DNA of 64,000 nucleotides from contig NZ_CP102097.1 of the NCBI RefSeq assembly GCF_024582835.1, forward strand, positions 1,364,001-1,428,000. Direction: 5' to 3'. The DNA comes from Vibrio japonicus (lineage in GTDB: Bacteria; Pseudomonadota; Gammaproteobacteria; Enterobacterales; Vibrionaceae). Position 1 is the stretch's first letter. The number at the start of each line of letters is the position of its first letter. A model generated the notes under the pieces. It made no database searches. It was not told the DNA's origin and saw nothing but the letters and a program-made list of their open reading frames with translations. Shown here piece after piece: positions 34,218 to 44,171 of the stretch. A program made the translations under genes and the position numbers.

Positions 34218-36224
34218 TTAAGCCAGTAGCTCTTTCGCTGTGTTTACTACGTTTTCAGTAGTGAAACCGAACATCTTGAACAGTTCGCCTGCAGGTGCAG
34301 ATTCACCGAATGTCGTCATACCGATGATCTTGCCGCCGAAGCCTACGTACTTGTACCAGAAGTCTGCGATGCCCGCTTCGATAGCGATGCGTGCTGTTAC
34401 GTCTGATGGTAGTACCGCTTCGCGGTAAGCTGCGTCTTGCTTGTCGAATGCATCCGTTGATGGCATTGAAACAACGCGTACTTTCTTACCTTCAGTTGTC
34501 AGTTGTGCTGCTGCTTCAACCGCTAGCTCAACTTCAGAACCTGTTGCGATAAGGATAAGCTCTGGCTTGCCTTCGCAATCTTTCAGAATGTAAGCACCTT
34601 TTGCGATATCTGCAACTTGCTCAGCACTGCGCTCTTGTTGCGCTAGGTTTTGACGAGAGAAGATAAGTGCTGTTGGTGCATCTTTACGTTCAATCGCTAG
34701 TTTCCATGCTACGGCAGACTCAACTTGGTCACATGGACGCCATGTGCTCATGTTTGGAGTCAGACGTAGAGACGCCATTTGCTCAACTGGTTGGTGAGTT
34801 GGGCCATCTTCGCCAAGACCGATAGAGTCGTGCGTGTACACTTGGATGTTCTGAATCTTCATCAGAGCAGCCATGCGCATCGCGTTACGTGCGTATTCCA
34901 TGAACATTAGGAATGTCGCACCGTAAGGAACGAAACCACCGTGTAGCGCGATACCGTTCATGATTGCTGTCATACCGAATTCACGTACACCGTAGTGGAT
35001 GTAGTTACCAGAGAAGTCCTTTGCTTCTAGAGACTTAGAACCAGACCACATGGTTAGGTTAGAAGGCGCTAGGTCAGCAGAGCCGCCCATGAATTCAGGT
35101 AGTAGCGCACCAAATGCTTCTAGAGCGTTTTGAGATGCTTTACGTGACGCGATGTTCGCTGGGTTTGCTTGAAGATCCGCAATGATTTGGCTTGCTTTCT
35201 CTTCCCACTGTGCAGGTAGTTCACCGTTTACGCGGCGTTTGAATTCTGCTGCAAGTTCTGGATATGCTGCTTCATAAGCTGCAAATTTCTCGTTCCACGC
35301 TGCTTCCTTAGCTGCGCCTGTCTCGATCGCAGACCATTCTGCGTAAACTTCCTGCGGAATTTCAAAAGGACCGTGCTCCCAACCTAATTCTTTACGTGTT
35401 GCTGCGATTTCTTCAGCACCTAGAGGTGCGCCGTGACAGTCGTGAGAACCTGACTTGTTAGGAGAACCGAAACCGATGATAGTCTTAGTACAGATTAGCG
35501 TAGGGCGAGGGTCTGCTTTTGCCGCTTCAATTGCTGCGTTGATTGCTGCAGAGTCGTGACCATCTACCGCTGGAATTACGTGCCAGCCGTATGCTTCAAA
35601 ACGCTTAGGCGTATCGTCAGAGAACCAACCTTCAACGTGACCGTCGATAGAGATACCGTTGTCATCCCAGAATGCGATCAGTTTACCTAGACCTAGCGTA
35701 CCAGCTAGAGAACACGCTTCGTGAGAGATACCTTCCATCAGACAGCCATCACCCATGAATGCATAAGTGTAGTGGTCAACGATGTCGTGGCCTTCTTTGT
35801 TGAATTGTGCTGCTAGAGCTTTCTCTGCTAGCGCCATACCTACAGCGTTAGTGATACCTTGACCTAGAGGACCTGTCGTCGTTTCGATACCTGGCGCGTA
35901 GCCGTACTCTGGGTGACCCGGAGTTTTAGAATGAAGCTGACGGAAGTTTTTAAGCTCTTCGATTGGTAGCGCGTAGCCAGTCAGGTGAAGCAGAGAGTAA
36001 ATTAGCATTGAACCGTGGCCGTTAGACAGTACGAAACGGTCGCGGTCAGCCCACTCTGGGTTTGCTGGGTTGTGGTTTAGGTGAGAGCGCCAAAGAACTT
36101 CAGCGATGTCAGCCATACCCATAGGTGCACCTGGGTGGCCAGAGTTTGCTTGTTGTACACCGTCCATGCTTAGGGCACGAATTGCATTTGCTAGCGTTTT
36201 GTTTGATAAAGAGGAACGATCCAT
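34218..36224 (-). CDS. tkt: Transketolase
   Basis: A 668-residue thiamine-diphosphate enzyme of the non-oxidative pentose phosphate pathway. The cofactor motif is [13 protein letters not shown] ... [28 protein letters not shown] near the N-terminus and [11 protein letters not shown] in the pyrimidine-binding domain match E. coli TktA. It transfers a two-carbon unit between ketose and aldose phosphates. It lies downstream of tal in the same direction, with a hairpin between, so it may have its own promoter. Codon use looks optimised, as for a highly expressed gene. Confidence 0.94.
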   Translation of the reverse strand: MDRSSLSNKTLANAIRALSMDGVQQANSGHPGAPMGMADIAEVLWRSHLNHNPANPEWADRDRFVLSNGHGSMLIYSLLHLTGYALPIEELKNFRQLHSKTPGHPEYGYAPGIETTTGPLGQGITNAVGMALAEKALAAQFNKEGHDIVDHYTYAFMGDGCLMEGISHEACSLAGTLGLGKLIAFWDDNGISIDGHVEGWFSDDTPKRFEAYGWHVIPAVDGHDSAAINAAIEAAKADPRPTLICTKTIIGFGSPNKSGSHDCHGAPLGAEEIAATRKELGWEHGPFEIPQEVYAEWSAIETGAAKEAAWNEKFAAYEAAYPELAAEFKRRVNGELPAQWEEKASQIIADLQANPANIASRKASQNALEAFGALLPEFMGGSADLAPSNLTMWSGSKSLEAKDFSGNYIHYGVREFGMTAIMNGIALHGGFVPYGATFLMFMEYARNAMRMAALMKIQNIQVYTHDSIGLGEDGPTHQPVEQMASLRLTPNMSTWRPCDQVESAVAWKLAIERKDAPTALIFSRQNLAQQERSAEQVADIAKGAYILKDCEGKPELILIATGSEVELAVEAAAQLTTEGKKVRVVSMPSTDAFDKQDAAYREAVLPSDVTARIAIEAGIADFWYKYVGFGGKIIGMTTFGESAPAGELFKMFGFTTENVVNTAKELLA

Positions 36225-36309
36225 AGTGATTACTTCTCGATAAGTGTTTAATTAGAAGGAACTCGTGTAAACAAGTTCAAATAGAAAATTTTGATTTATC
36301 GCTGATGGT

Positions 36310-36338
36310 AAAAGCGAGTAGACGGGCTACTCGCTTTT
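36310..36338 (-). terminator. Terminator or attenuator between tal and tkt
   Basis: AAAAGCGAGTAG/CTACTCGCTTTT 12-bp stem with a 5-base loop, ending TTTTACC on the minus strand. Some read-through into tkt is likely given the gene order. Confidence 0.75.
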
Positions 36339-36347
36339 GGTAAGCAA

Positions 36348-37298
36348 TTACAGCTTAGCTGCGATCATGTCTTCAAGTTTACCTTGGTCGATCGCGAAGT
36401 TGCGGATACCTTCAGCAAGCTTCTCTACTGCCATTGGATCTTGGTTGTGATCCCATAGGAACTCAGCGTGAGTCATTGGAGCAGGGCGATCTGCCGCACC
36501 GTTAGAGTCAACTAGCTTCTCAACGACTTCACCTTCCGCTGCTTCTAGTTCAGCAAGTAGAGCAGGAGCGATAGTTAGACGGTCACAGCCAGCTAGCTCT
36601 AGGATCTCACCGATGTTACGGAAGCTTGCGCCCATTACGACAGTTTTGTAGCCGTACTCTTTGTAGTAGTTGTAGATGCTAGTTACAGATAGCACGCCTG
36701 GATCTTCTGAAGCTTCGAAGTCACGGCCTTCTTTCGCTTTGTACCAGTCCATGATACGACCAACGAATGGAGAAATTAGGAATACGCCAGCTTCAGCACA
36801 TGCACGTGCTTGAGCGAATGAGAATAGAAGAGTTAGGTTACAGTTGATGCCTTCTTTCTCAAGGATTTCAGCTGCGCGGATACCTTCCCAAGTAGACGCT
36901 AGTTTGATTAGGATGCGGTCGTTAGTGATGCCAGCATCGTTGTACATTTTCACTAGCTGACGAGCTTTCGCTACGCTGCCTTCCATATCGTAAGAAAGAC
37001 GTGCGTCAACTTCTGTAGAGATACGACCTGGAATAGTTTTTAGGATTTCTTTACCGATGTTTACCGCAAGCATGTCACAAGTGTCTTGAACTTGTTGTGC
37101 TTTATCATCGCTTTGTGCTTTCGCGTATTCGATTGAAGCGTCGATTAGAGGCGCGTACTCTTCGATTTGAGCAGCTTTTAGAATCAGAGAAGGGTTAGTT
37201 GTTGCATCTTCTGGCTGGTACTTTTTAATTGCGTCGATTTCACCAGTGTCAGCTACTACAGTCGTGAGTTTACGAAGTTGCTCTAATTTGTTGCTCAT
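36348..37298 (-). CDS. tal: Transaldolase
   Basis: A 316-residue class I transaldolase (TalB type). The Schiff-base Lys is in [40 protein letters not shown] and [13 protein letters not shown] are family signatures. It moves a dihydroxyacetone unit between sedoheptulose 7-phosphate and glyceraldehyde 3-phosphate. I chose the ATG at 37298 because AGGA lies 8 bases upstream; an earlier in-frame ATG at 37307 sits on that site. It diverges from a SorC-type regulator. Confidence 0.93.
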   Translation of the reverse strand: MSNKLEQLRKLTTVVADTGEIDAIKKYQPEDATTNPSLILKAAQIEEYAPLIDASIEYAKAQSDDKAQQVQDTCDMLAVNIGKEILKTIPGRISTEVDARLSYDMEGSVAKARQLVKMYNDAGITNDRILIKLASTWEGIRAAEILEKEGINCNLTLLFSFAQARACAEAGVFLISPFVGRIMDWYKAKEGRDFEASEDPGVLSVTSIYNYYKEYGYKTVVMGASFRNIGEILELAGCDRLTIAPALLAELEAAEGEVVEKLVDSNGAADRPAPMTHAEFLWDHNQDPMAVEKLAEGIRNFAIDQGKLEDMIAAKL

Positions 37299-37763
37299 TT
37301 CGATCATCCTATTTCATGGGGTTCATACTCTTTGTGGAGTATGAAAAGTGCATTTGCAAGCGTGTTAGCTAATAGCAGCATAAATTTGTCTACCAGCCAA
37401 CTTTTAACTTTTCAGCGTCAGAGTATTTGTTGTGAACATTTGTTCTAACGCTGAGTAAATGATGGGTTCATAATTATCTGTTCTGACCTGAAAGTCAATT
37501 GCTGATTGGGGGTGAAAGTGACATTCATCAATAAATTTTTCGATCTAACTTAAGCTATGTGCGAAATAAACGTTTGCCTATATGGAGTAAAGGTTGCGGG
37601 AGATGAGGCTCGTTAGATTTTTATGCTGAGAATTTGTTTTTGTGATGAGCAAATGTTGAAGTTCTATAGGGGTGTGACATATGCTACGCATGTGAGCGCT
37701 TGTAATAGCATTAAGTATTTGCCCAACTAATATGGGTACCATTCAAAGTGGGTCAGTTTGAAT
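37299..37763. other. 465-base divergent promoter region, tal / SorC regulator
   Basis: AT-rich, with no gene on either strand. It holds an inverted repeat GAACA-TT-TGTTC (37434-37445), plus further TTC/GAAC half-sites nearby, possible operators for the SorC-type regulator. Several TGTGA motifs occur (such as 37676 onward), but none forms a good CRP palindrome. Confidence 0.4.
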
Positions 37764-38768
37764 ATGAGTAAATCTATGAGTGATATGTCTGATGACAGTA
37801 CAGACCTTCTGACTGAAATTTCGGTTGCCTATTATCAGGATGGGGCGACTCAAGAAGAGATATCTAAAAAGTTCTCGGTATCGCGAGCAAAAGTTGGCAG
37901 GATGCTCAAACAAGCCAGGGATGAAGGCATTGTAGAAATTACCGTAAAATACCACCCAGTGTTCAGTGCCAAAATCGAGCAGAGATTGATCGAGCGCTTT
38001 GGCGTAAAACGCGCTTTGGTGGCGCTAGACCAGCCTAATGAAGAGCAGCAACGACTTCAGGTTGCGGGTTTAGTCTCTAAATACATGGCGAGCACGTTAC
38101 AGAATGGAACAGTTGTCACGGTTGGTCAGGGACGTAATGTGTCGGCTGTCGCGCACCATGTTGGTGTCATCCCACAGAAAGACGTGAAATTCGTTTGTGG
38201 GATTGGCGGCATTCACCCACGCGGAGGGATGTATAATGCTGACCATATTTGTCGCCAGTTCGCCAAAAGCTACGGCGGTACGTCAGAAACCTTGTATGCG
38301 CCAGCGTATGCAGAAAATCGCGAACAAAAGATCGCCTTTATGCAAAATGCTACCGTCAAACAGACTTTAGACCTCGCGCGTAAAGCTGATGTGGCCTTGG
38401 TGGGTATCGGCGACATGAGTGAAAACAGCTACATGGTGGATTTAGGGTGGTTTACCGCAGAAGAAGTGGTTCAGTCGCGCATGATGCAAGGTGTGGTTGG
38501 TGACTTCGCGGGCTATGACTTCTTCGATATCAACGGTGAAGCGGCCAAAACAGTAATGAGTGACCGCATCATTGGCTTGGGAATTGACGAGTTTAAGTCG
38601 GTGTCTGAAGTGATCGCAATTGCAGCAGAAAACAGTAAACCGCTTGCACTATTAGGCGCATTAAGAACGGGTGCGATCGATGTGATCGCAACCAGCGTGA
38701 GTAACGCACTTACGGTATTAAACCTAGATGAGCAGATGCACGACGCTCAAGCAAGTGCCGCCGAATAA
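37764..38768 (+). CDS. SorC/CggR-family sugar-binding regulator
   Basis: 334 residues. The N-terminal helix-turn-helix is YYQDGATQEEISKKFSVSRAKVGRML. The C-terminal sugar-phosphate isomerase-like effector domain contains VGQGRNVSAVAHHV, GGIHPRGGMYNAD, then VGIGDMSENSYMV and GDFAGYDFFD. Such proteins sense sugar phosphates. Its divergence from tal-tkt suggests it controls the pentose phosphate genes in response to a phosphorylated sugar. The ATG at 37764 was preferred over the TTG at 37758; both have only a weak ribosome site. Confidence 0.85.
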   Translation: MSKSMSDMSDDSTDLLTEISVAYYQDGATQEEISKKFSVSRAKVGRMLKQARDEGIVEITVKYHPVFSAKIEQRLIERFGVKRALVALDQPNEEQQRLQVAGLVSKYMASTLQNGTVVTVGQGRNVSAVAHHVGVIPQKDVKFVCGIGGIHPRGGMYNADHICRQFAKSYGGTSETLYAPAYAENREQKIAFMQNATVKQTLDLARKADVALVGIGDMSENSYMVDLGWFTAEEVVQSRMMQGVVGDFAGYDFFDINGEAAKTVMSDRIIGLGIDEFKSVSEVIAIAAENSKPLALLGALRTGAIDVIATSVSNALTVLNLDEQMHDAQASAAE

Positions 38769-38802
38769 GATTCAGTCGGAAAATCTAAACCCATTGTGAG
38801 AG

Positions 38803-38836
38803 ACCCTAACGACTTTCGTGGTTAGGGTTCTTCTTT
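38803..38836 (+). terminator. Terminator of the SorC gene, overlapping the usp 3' end
   Basis: ACCCTAAC/GTTAGGGT 8-bp stem with a 10-base loop, followed by TCTTCTTTC. The right arm includes the stop codon of the convergent universal stress gene. Confidence 0.6.
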
Positions 38837-39766
38837 CAACACCGGTGACTCAAACGTATCTGGCTTGAGAGTGAGCACAGAACAATTCAATGTATTGAGC
38901 ATGGATTCAGCGGTGTTGCCCATCACAAACCCTGCAATTCCCGTTCGAGACATTGAACCTAAGATCACTAAATCGACACCATTTTCGTTGACGTATTTGG
39001 GCAAAACGTCTCGCGCTTCCCCTTCCAATAATTCAACGCGGATTGGTACCTCGCTTTTTTTATGCGGGGCGAGTAGGTCGGTAAGACGTTGCGTGCGTTC
39101 TTGACGCATATTCTGAGAAAGTAACGCGACCTCAATGTCTTTATACCCACTCCAGTCTCTTAAAAATCCCTCATATTCGAGTCGCCACGCATGGCAAAAG
39201 ACAAGCTCTGCTTTAATGGAAGCACAGAAATCTATCGATAAAGCAATCAGCTTACTATTGAACGCTTGATACTCTTGGTTGGTCAGATCAAGGGCCACGA
39301 CAACATTCTTTATTGGTTTGGAATCTGTACTGATGGCCCAAATGGGTATTTCAGAGTTGCGCATTAAATTGAGTGTATCACTGCCTCTCTGACACGCTTC
39401 TTCTTTGCCTTTTCGATGAGAATCTATAATCACCATTGACACTTGAGAATCATGAGCCTCTTTGATGATTTCAATATAGGGAATTCCCACTCGCACTTTG
39501 GTGGTAAAGGTGACCTTTGGATATTGTTTTTTCAGTGTTTGCGCGTGTTCGTCCAGAGATTGCTGATAGTACTGGGTGGCATTATCAAGAATATCTAACG
39601 CTGACCCTGAAACATTATAGTTCTGTTTAAACTCAGCCAATTCTTTAATCACCACGAGCAAAGTGACGTTAGCTGAGCATTGGTTCGCGAAGACAAATGC
39701 CTCATGGAAGGCTTGAGTGATTTGTTGTTCAGGAGCAATGGGAACTAAGAGTTTAGTAAAAGCCAT
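38822..39766 (-). CDS. Tandem universal stress protein, UspE-like
   Basis: About 314 residues forming two Usp domains. The first runs from FTKLLVPIAPEQQITQAF to the middle. The second starts at KNVVVALDLTNQEYQAF and ends with the nucleotide-binding loop LVILGSMSRTGIAGFVMGNTAESML. The C-terminal glycine loop suggests ATP binding. It is cytoplasmic, with a role in stress and stationary-phase fitness by family knowledge. I chose the start at 39766 with GGGAG upstream. The first domain lacks a clear G-x2-G-x9-G loop. Confidence 0.85.
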   Translation of the reverse strand: MAFTKLLVPIAPEQQITQAFHEAFVFANQCSANVTLLVVIKELAEFKQNYNVSGSALDILDNATQYYQQSLDEHAQTLKKQYPKVTFTTKVRVGIPYIEIIKEAHDSQVSMVIIDSHRKGKEEACQRGSDTLNLMRNSEIPIWAISTDSKPIKNVVVALDLTNQEYQAFNSKLIALSIDFCASIKAELVFCHAWRLEYEGFLRDWSGYKDIEVALLSQNMRQERTQRLTDLLAPHKKSEVPIRVELLEGEARDVLPKYVNENGVDLVILGSMSRTGIAGFVMGNTAESMLNTLNCSVLTLKPDTFESPVLKEEP

Positions 39767-39939
39767 GCGATCTCCCACAGTCATAGAATAGTGAATGAAC
39801 TCAATTAACTATAGATAAGCGGCTATGAAATACCATTTTTGGCTTGTGCAAACTTAAGAATATGGGCGAAGTCTAGGATGGTAACGTGACGGTTTAAGAT
39901 TAGGAAACGCCCTGTACTGAAGCAAGCAAAGGGGGTTTC

Positions 39940-39977
39940 CTTGTCTAAATCTACTTGTCTAAATCTACTTGTGTAAA
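39940..39977. repeat. 14-bp tandem repeat, about 2.6 copies
   Basis: CTTGTCTAAATCTA is repeated twice exactly, followed by a partial third copy CTTGTGTAAA. It lies in the gap between the usp and sseA genes. It is likely slipped-strand duplication, perhaps useful as a strain marker. Confidence 0.7.
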
Positions 39978-40002
39978 GCGACTTGAATAAAGCGAAGGGT
40001 GT

Positions 40003-40830
40003 TTATTCGATTGGTAGCGATTGGTTTCCGCCCCAATCTGTCCATGAACCGTCATATACCGATAGATTCTGGTACCCACACATCTGCGCAGCGAGCAAGA
40101 TAATGCAGGCCGTCACGCCAGAACCACAACTGAATAGATATTGGTCTTTGTTTTTTGGAAGCACCGGTGACAAAACCTTGTTTAACTCTTCAGGTGATTT
40201 CATTCGGTATTTGTCCATCACATGAGCGAATGGCAGGCAAACAGAGTTAGGAATATGACCGCTTCGAATACCTGCTCTTGGCTCTGGCACTTCTGCGTTA
40301 AAACGTTGATGAGATCGGGCGTCGACCGTAAGGCTGTTAGGCTCTGTGATTTGTTTGTGAACATAAGTGGCATCGACAAAGGCATTCGGATTTAGAGTGC
40401 CTTGAAAATTACCGCGATGCTCTGACTCTGAGTAAGTCTGCACGAGTGGGTAATGTTGCTCCTTCCACGCAGTTAAACCACCATCGAGTATGTACACTTC
40501 TTCGTGTCCCATGGCTTTAAACATCCACCACGCGCGGGGAGAGGCAAATGTGCCGCTGTTATCATAAACCACGATGATTGAGTCGTTATTAATGCCTATC
40601 TCCTGAGCAAGCAGGTTAAACCGCTCTTCACTGGGCATCATGTGAGGTAGGGAAGACTCCGGATCACAGAAGACGTTGTCGTAGTCGAACCTAATCGAGT
40701 TTGGAATCAAGTTCTCTTTGTCTTTTTCCGTCTCAGAAGGAATTTGAAAATTGATGCTGGCATCGAGAATGACAAGATTAGCAAGCGAAGATTGAGCTCT
40801 AAGCCATTGTGGGGTAACCAGTGGAGACAT
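40003..40830 (-). CDS. sseA: 3-mercaptopyruvate/thiosulfate sulfurtransferase
   Basis: 276 residues with two rhodanese domains. The active Cys is in the C-terminal domain in FSCGSGVTACIILLA; the CGSGVT loop is that of mercaptopyruvate sulfurtransferases, rather than the CRKGVT of thiosulfate rhodaneses. DARSHQRFNAEVPEPRAGIRSGHIP is the second-domain signature. It transfers sulfur to thiols or cyanide. The ATG at 40830 has AAGGA 8 bases upstream. Downstream of moeA-moeB it may also supply sulfur for cofactor work, but that is an inference. Confidence 0.88.
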   Translation of the reverse strand: MSPLVTPQWLRAQSSLANLVILDASINFQIPSETEKDKENLIPNSIRFDYDNVFCDPESSLPHMMPSEERFNLLAQEIGINNDSIIVVYDNSGTFASPRAWWMFKAMGHEEVYILDGGLTAWKEQHYPLVQTYSESEHRGNFQGTLNPNAFVDATYVHKQITEPNSLTVDARSHQRFNAEVPEPRAGIRSGHIPNSVCLPFAHVMDKYRMKSPEELNKVLSPVLPKNKDQYLFSCGSGVTACIILLAAQMCGYQNLSVYDGSWTDWGGNQSLPIE

Positions 40831-40881
40831 AAACCATTCCTTTTTCTTTTCGCTATTTTCATTAAGTATGATTGTCATTCA

Positions 40882-41190
40882 TCAAGGGGAACAACTAACA
40901 AATTTATAGGACGTGATTGCCGTCGCGGGATCTTGTTTTACTTTAAAGGTGACATTGTAACCTTTTGGGCATTGAGTTGCTTCAGGGGCCTGAATAAGAA
41001 TGAGCTTATCATGCTGAGTACGAACATTCAGATAGCGGCGGTGACCGTCTAAAGATTGAGTGAGCGTTTGAGAAATGACAATCCCTGAATCAACCTCACC
41101 GTTGTCCTTTGGCTGGATGAAGATGACGAGAGTTAAAACAAGAATACTGAGAATAAAGGTGGCTAAGTAAATCTTGGGATTGTCCATCAT
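40882..41190 (-). CDS. Small single-pass membrane protein of unknown function
   Basis: About 102 residues. A hydrophobic helix (IYLATFILSILVLTLVIFI) near the N-terminus is followed by a soluble domain with two Cys (one in TQCPKGY, one near the end in VSCSP) that could pair in the periplasm. AGGAG lies 9 bases before the ATG. It lies between moeB and sseA in the same direction, with gaps of 42 and 51 bases, so it may be co-transcribed with them. I do not recognise the family. Confidence 0.6.
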   Translation of the reverse strand: MMDNPKIYLATFILSILVLTLVIFIQPKDNGEVDSGIVISQTLTQSLDGHRRYLNVRTQHDKLILIQAPEATQCPKGYNVTFKVKQDPATAITSYKFVSCSP

Positions 41191-41232
41191 AAATAGAAAC
41201 TCCTGCCACCTGAGTGAGGAAGTCAAATCAGC

Positions 41233-41985
41233 CTAGGAACCGCACACCGGACAATTAGGAATTTTCATCAGATTCATTTCTCGCCATGACATCGTCAACG
41301 CGTCTAGAATGAGAATCTTTCCTTGTTTTGGTGTGCCATAGTTAGCGATGACTTTAATTGCTTCCATGGCTTGCACTGCACCAACAATGCCAACGACTGG
41401 CGCCATAACTCCTGCTTCTACACAACTTAAGGCTGCGTTGCCAAATAGAGTACTTAAGCATTGATAACATGGCTGAGAGGGATCTTGGTAGGTAAAGACG
41501 CTAACTTGGCCTTCCATACGAATGGCTGCACCTGACACCAGTGGCGTTTTTAGCTCAAAACACAGTTTGTTGAGCTGATTTCTCGTTTCAACGTTATCCG
41601 ATGCGTCCAATACCAAGGTGTGCTGGGCAATCAGATCTTTCAGCTCAATATCTGACAAACGTTTGTCGACAGTGGCAATCTCTAAATAGGGATTGAGCTG
41701 CGCTAGCGACTCTGCTGCTGAGTCGACTTTCTTTTTGCCTATATCAGCATCATGGTGAAGCACTTGGCGTTGCAGGTTTGATAGCTCAACCACATCATCA
41801 TCAATCAGGGTCAATTTACCTACGCCAGCGGTCGCAAGGTATTGGCTGGATGCACAACCCAAACCACCAGCGCCCAGCACTAAGATAGAGCTCTGTTTCA
41901 GTGCTTCTTGACCGTCAAAATCAAACTGCTTGAGAATGATCTGTCGGTTGTAGCGAAGCATCTCTTGATCAGACAGGATCTCCAA
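41233..41985 (-). CDS. moeB: Molybdopterin synthase sulfur-carrier adenylyltransferase
   Basis: A 250-residue E1-like enzyme that adenylates the C-terminus of MoaD. ATP-binding loop VLGAGGLGCASSQYLATAG, then DDDVVELSNLQRQVLH. Two CxxC pairs for structural zinc are at PCYQC and the C-terminal NCPVCGS. It acts in molybdenum cofactor synthesis. It starts 9 bases after moeA's stop, as in other gammaproteobacteria, and converges with nothing. It could also activate ThiS, but the moeA pairing favours MoeB. Confidence 0.92.
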   Translation of the reverse strand: MEILSDQEMLRYNRQIILKQFDFDGQEALKQSSILVLGAGGLGCASSQYLATAGVGKLTLIDDDVVELSNLQRQVLHHDADIGKKKVDSAAESLAQLNPYLEIATVDKRLSDIELKDLIAQHTLVLDASDNVETRNQLNKLCFELKTPLVSGAAIRMEGQVSVFTYQDPSQPCYQCLSTLFGNAALSCVEAGVMAPVVGIVGAVQAMEAIKVIANYGTPKQGKILILDALTMSWREMNLMKIPNCPVCGS

Positions 41986-41994
41986 AGTCAGCTC

Positions 41995-43230
41995 CTAGTA
42001 AAGGGTTGAATTGAATAGCTGGATATTGACGGTTTCACCGACTTCTACACGACCACGTTCACGTTCAAGCACGACAAAGCAGTTGGCCAAACTCATAGAA
42101 CGGAATGCGCCAGAACTCTGGTTACCGGTAGTTTCAACCACAAATTTACCGTCTTCAATCGTGTATATACCGCGCTGGTAATCGGTTCTTCCCGGTGCTT
42201 TCTTAAACGCCGTTTTGGTGGTTGCAGGAATCGATTCTGGCGCTTTCCATTCTGTATGGCCTGATAGTTTAGCAAGCATAGGCTGAACCAATACATACAT
42301 AGTCAACACAGCGGATACTGGGTTACCCGGTAGGCCACAGAACCAAGCCGTCGATAGTTTGCCAAACGCGAACGGTTTACCCGGTTTAATCGCTAATTTC
42401 CAAAAGCCAATTTCCCCCAGTTCTTCAAGGATGTCTTTGGTGTAATCGGCTTCACCAACGCTGACACCGCCTGAAGTCACAACAACATCAGCTAAAGACT
42501 GCGCCTGTTCAAAGGTGGCTTTTAGCGTTTCAGGGCAATCTGGAATGATACCTAGATCGATAGGCTCACAACCAAAATTTTCAATCAGCGGTTTAATGCC
42601 GTATCGGTTGCTGTCGTAGATTTGACCTTCAGCCAAAGGTTGACCTAGAGGTTTTAACTCATCACCGGTTGAGAAGAACGCGACGCGCGGTTTGCGCACA
42701 ACCGTCACATGGCTAATACCTAGCGTGGCGATCATTGGAATATCACGGGATGTAAGACGTGCACCTTTCGGCAAAACAATGTCACCTTTACGGATGTCAT
42801 CGCCAGTAGGGCGGATATTGTTTTGCGGCTTTACGTCTGTTTGCGTGAAAGTAACACCATGTTCAGTGACTTCGGTGTTCTCCTGCATAATGACCGCGTC
42901 ACATCCATCGGGGATCTTTGCGCCAGTCATAATGCGTACGCAGCTGCCTTGTGGCCATTCACCGTCAAAAGGCTGGCCAGCAAAAGACTTACCCGCGACA
43001 GGCATAGTGGCATTGTTGTTCAGGTCGGCAATACGAATTGCATAGCCGTCCATTGCAGAGTTATCAAACGGAGGTACGAAAATAGGAGAGAGGATGTCTT
43101 CCGCCAACACATACCCAATGGCATCAGCAAGAGGTAACTGTAATGTGGTTTGAATTGGTTTAATACGCGATAGCATGTTCTCCATCGCATCTTCAAGTGG
43201 CATCAAGCCTGGCGCATCACAACAGCCCAT
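41995..43230 (-). CDS. moeA: Molybdopterin molybdotransferase
   Basis: A 411-residue enzyme that inserts molybdate into adenylated molybdopterin. [12 protein letters not shown] near residue 60 is the MoeA signature. The MPT-binding domain has FSTGDEL and [17 protein letters not shown], and the C-terminus contains [16 protein letters not shown]. It is first of moeA-moeB and diverges from folE across 178 bases. No molybdenum-cofactor riboswitch could be made out in that gap. Confidence 0.93.
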   Translation of the reverse strand: MGCCDAPGLMPLEDAMENMLSRIKPIQTTLQLPLADAIGYVLAEDILSPIFVPPFDNSAMDGYAIRIADLNNNATMPVAGKSFAGQPFDGEWPQGSCVRIMTGAKIPDGCDAVIMQENTEVTEHGVTFTQTDVKPQNNIRPTGDDIRKGDIVLPKGARLTSRDIPMIATLGISHVTVVRKPRVAFFSTGDELKPLGQPLAEGQIYDSNRYGIKPLIENFGCEPIDLGIIPDCPETLKATFEQAQSLADVVVTSGGVSVGEADYTKDILEELGEIGFWKLAIKPGKPFAFGKLSTAWFCGLPGNPVSAVLTMYVLVQPMLAKLSGHTEWKAPESIPATTKTAFKKAPGRTDYQRGIYTIEDGKFVVETTGNQSSGAFRSMSLANCFVVLERERGRVEVGETVNIQLFNSTLY

Positions 43231-43408
43231 AACAAAATCCTAAGTGTTTATAATAATTTGTTTTGGCCACTCTACCACATAATTGATAATGGCAATAATG
43301 ACCCCCCATAAAATATGGGTGTAATTATTCAAAAATCCGAGTATCCTTGTCTGCCATCCTAAAGGGGTAATCTCGTATTGGGATTCTTGACGAATAAGAG
43401 GAAGTGGA

Positions 43409-44062
43409 ATGTCAGGTCTTAGCGAATCAGCAATGTTGGTAAAAGATGCGCTAGAACGTCGAGGATTAGAGACACCAATGGTGCCTAATCAGTTCAGCAG
43501 AGAAGAGAAAAAAGAGAAGATTCAGTATCATATGCGTGAAATCTTATCTCTGTTAGAGCTCGACCTCACTGATGACAGCCTAGAAGAAACACCGCATCGT
43601 ATTGCAAAAATGTACGTCGATGAAATCTTCTCGGGTCTAGATTATTCAAATTTCCCGAAGATCACGGTCATTGAGAATAAAATGGACGTGAGTGAAATGG
43701 TGCGGGTGAAAGACATCACTGTGACCAGCACTTGCGAACACCACTTAGTAACGATTGATGGTCGTGCAGCGGTGGCTTACATTCCGCGTGGCAAGATCAT
43801 TGGTCTTTCGAAGATCAACCGCATTGTACGCTTTTTTGCTCAACGCCCTCAGGTTCAAGAGCGAATGACGCAACAAATTTTGGTGGCGCTACAAACGTTG
43901 CTGGAATCTGATGATGTGGCTGTTACGATTGATGCAACGCATTATTGCGTGAAGTCCCGTGGTGTTATGGACGCGACAAGCGAAACGACAACCACAGCTT
44001 TAGGCGGAATATTTAAGTCCAATCCAGCGACAAGGCACGAATTTTTACACGGAATTCGTTGA
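43409..44062 (+). CDS. folE: GTP cyclohydrolase I
   Basis: 217 residues, the length of E. coli FolE. It turns GTP into 7,8-dihydroneopterin triphosphate, the first step of tetrahydrofolate synthesis. Zinc-site residues are in [13 protein letters not shown] and [25 protein letters not shown] and [13 protein letters not shown] are family signatures. AGGAAG lies 7 bases before the ATG. It is a single gene closed by a strong terminator. Confidence 0.95.
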   Translation: MSGLSESAMLVKDALERRGLETPMVPNQFSREEKKEKIQYHMREILSLLELDLTDDSLEETPHRIAKMYVDEIFSGLDYSNFPKITVIENKMDVSEMVRVKDITVTSTCEHHLVTIDGRAAVAYIPRGKIIGLSKINRIVRFFAQRPQVQERMTQQILVALQTLLESDDVAVTIDATHYCVKSRGVMDATSETTTTALGGIFKSNPATRHEFLHGIR

Positions 44063-44090
44063 TACGCTTCGATTGACAACAGATTGATTT

Positions 44091-44119
44091 AAAACCGCTT
44101 CCCAGTCGAAGCGGTTTTT
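44091..44119 (+). terminator. Terminator of folE
   Basis: AAAACCGCTTC/GAAGCGGTTTTT, 11-bp stem with a 6-base loop and a T-tract. Confidence 0.87.
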
Positions 44120-44171
44120 CGTTTCGCTGAGTTCACACTGTAAATTCAGCGTCTCTTTGAAAGGTATAGAT

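Noticed and set aside
37560..37760. CRP site upstream of the SorC gene
   Set aside because: TGTGA half-sites are present, but none has a TCACA partner six bases away.
43231..43408. Molybdenum cofactor riboswitch before moeA
   Set aside because: The gap shows no set of nested stems like the Moco motif.
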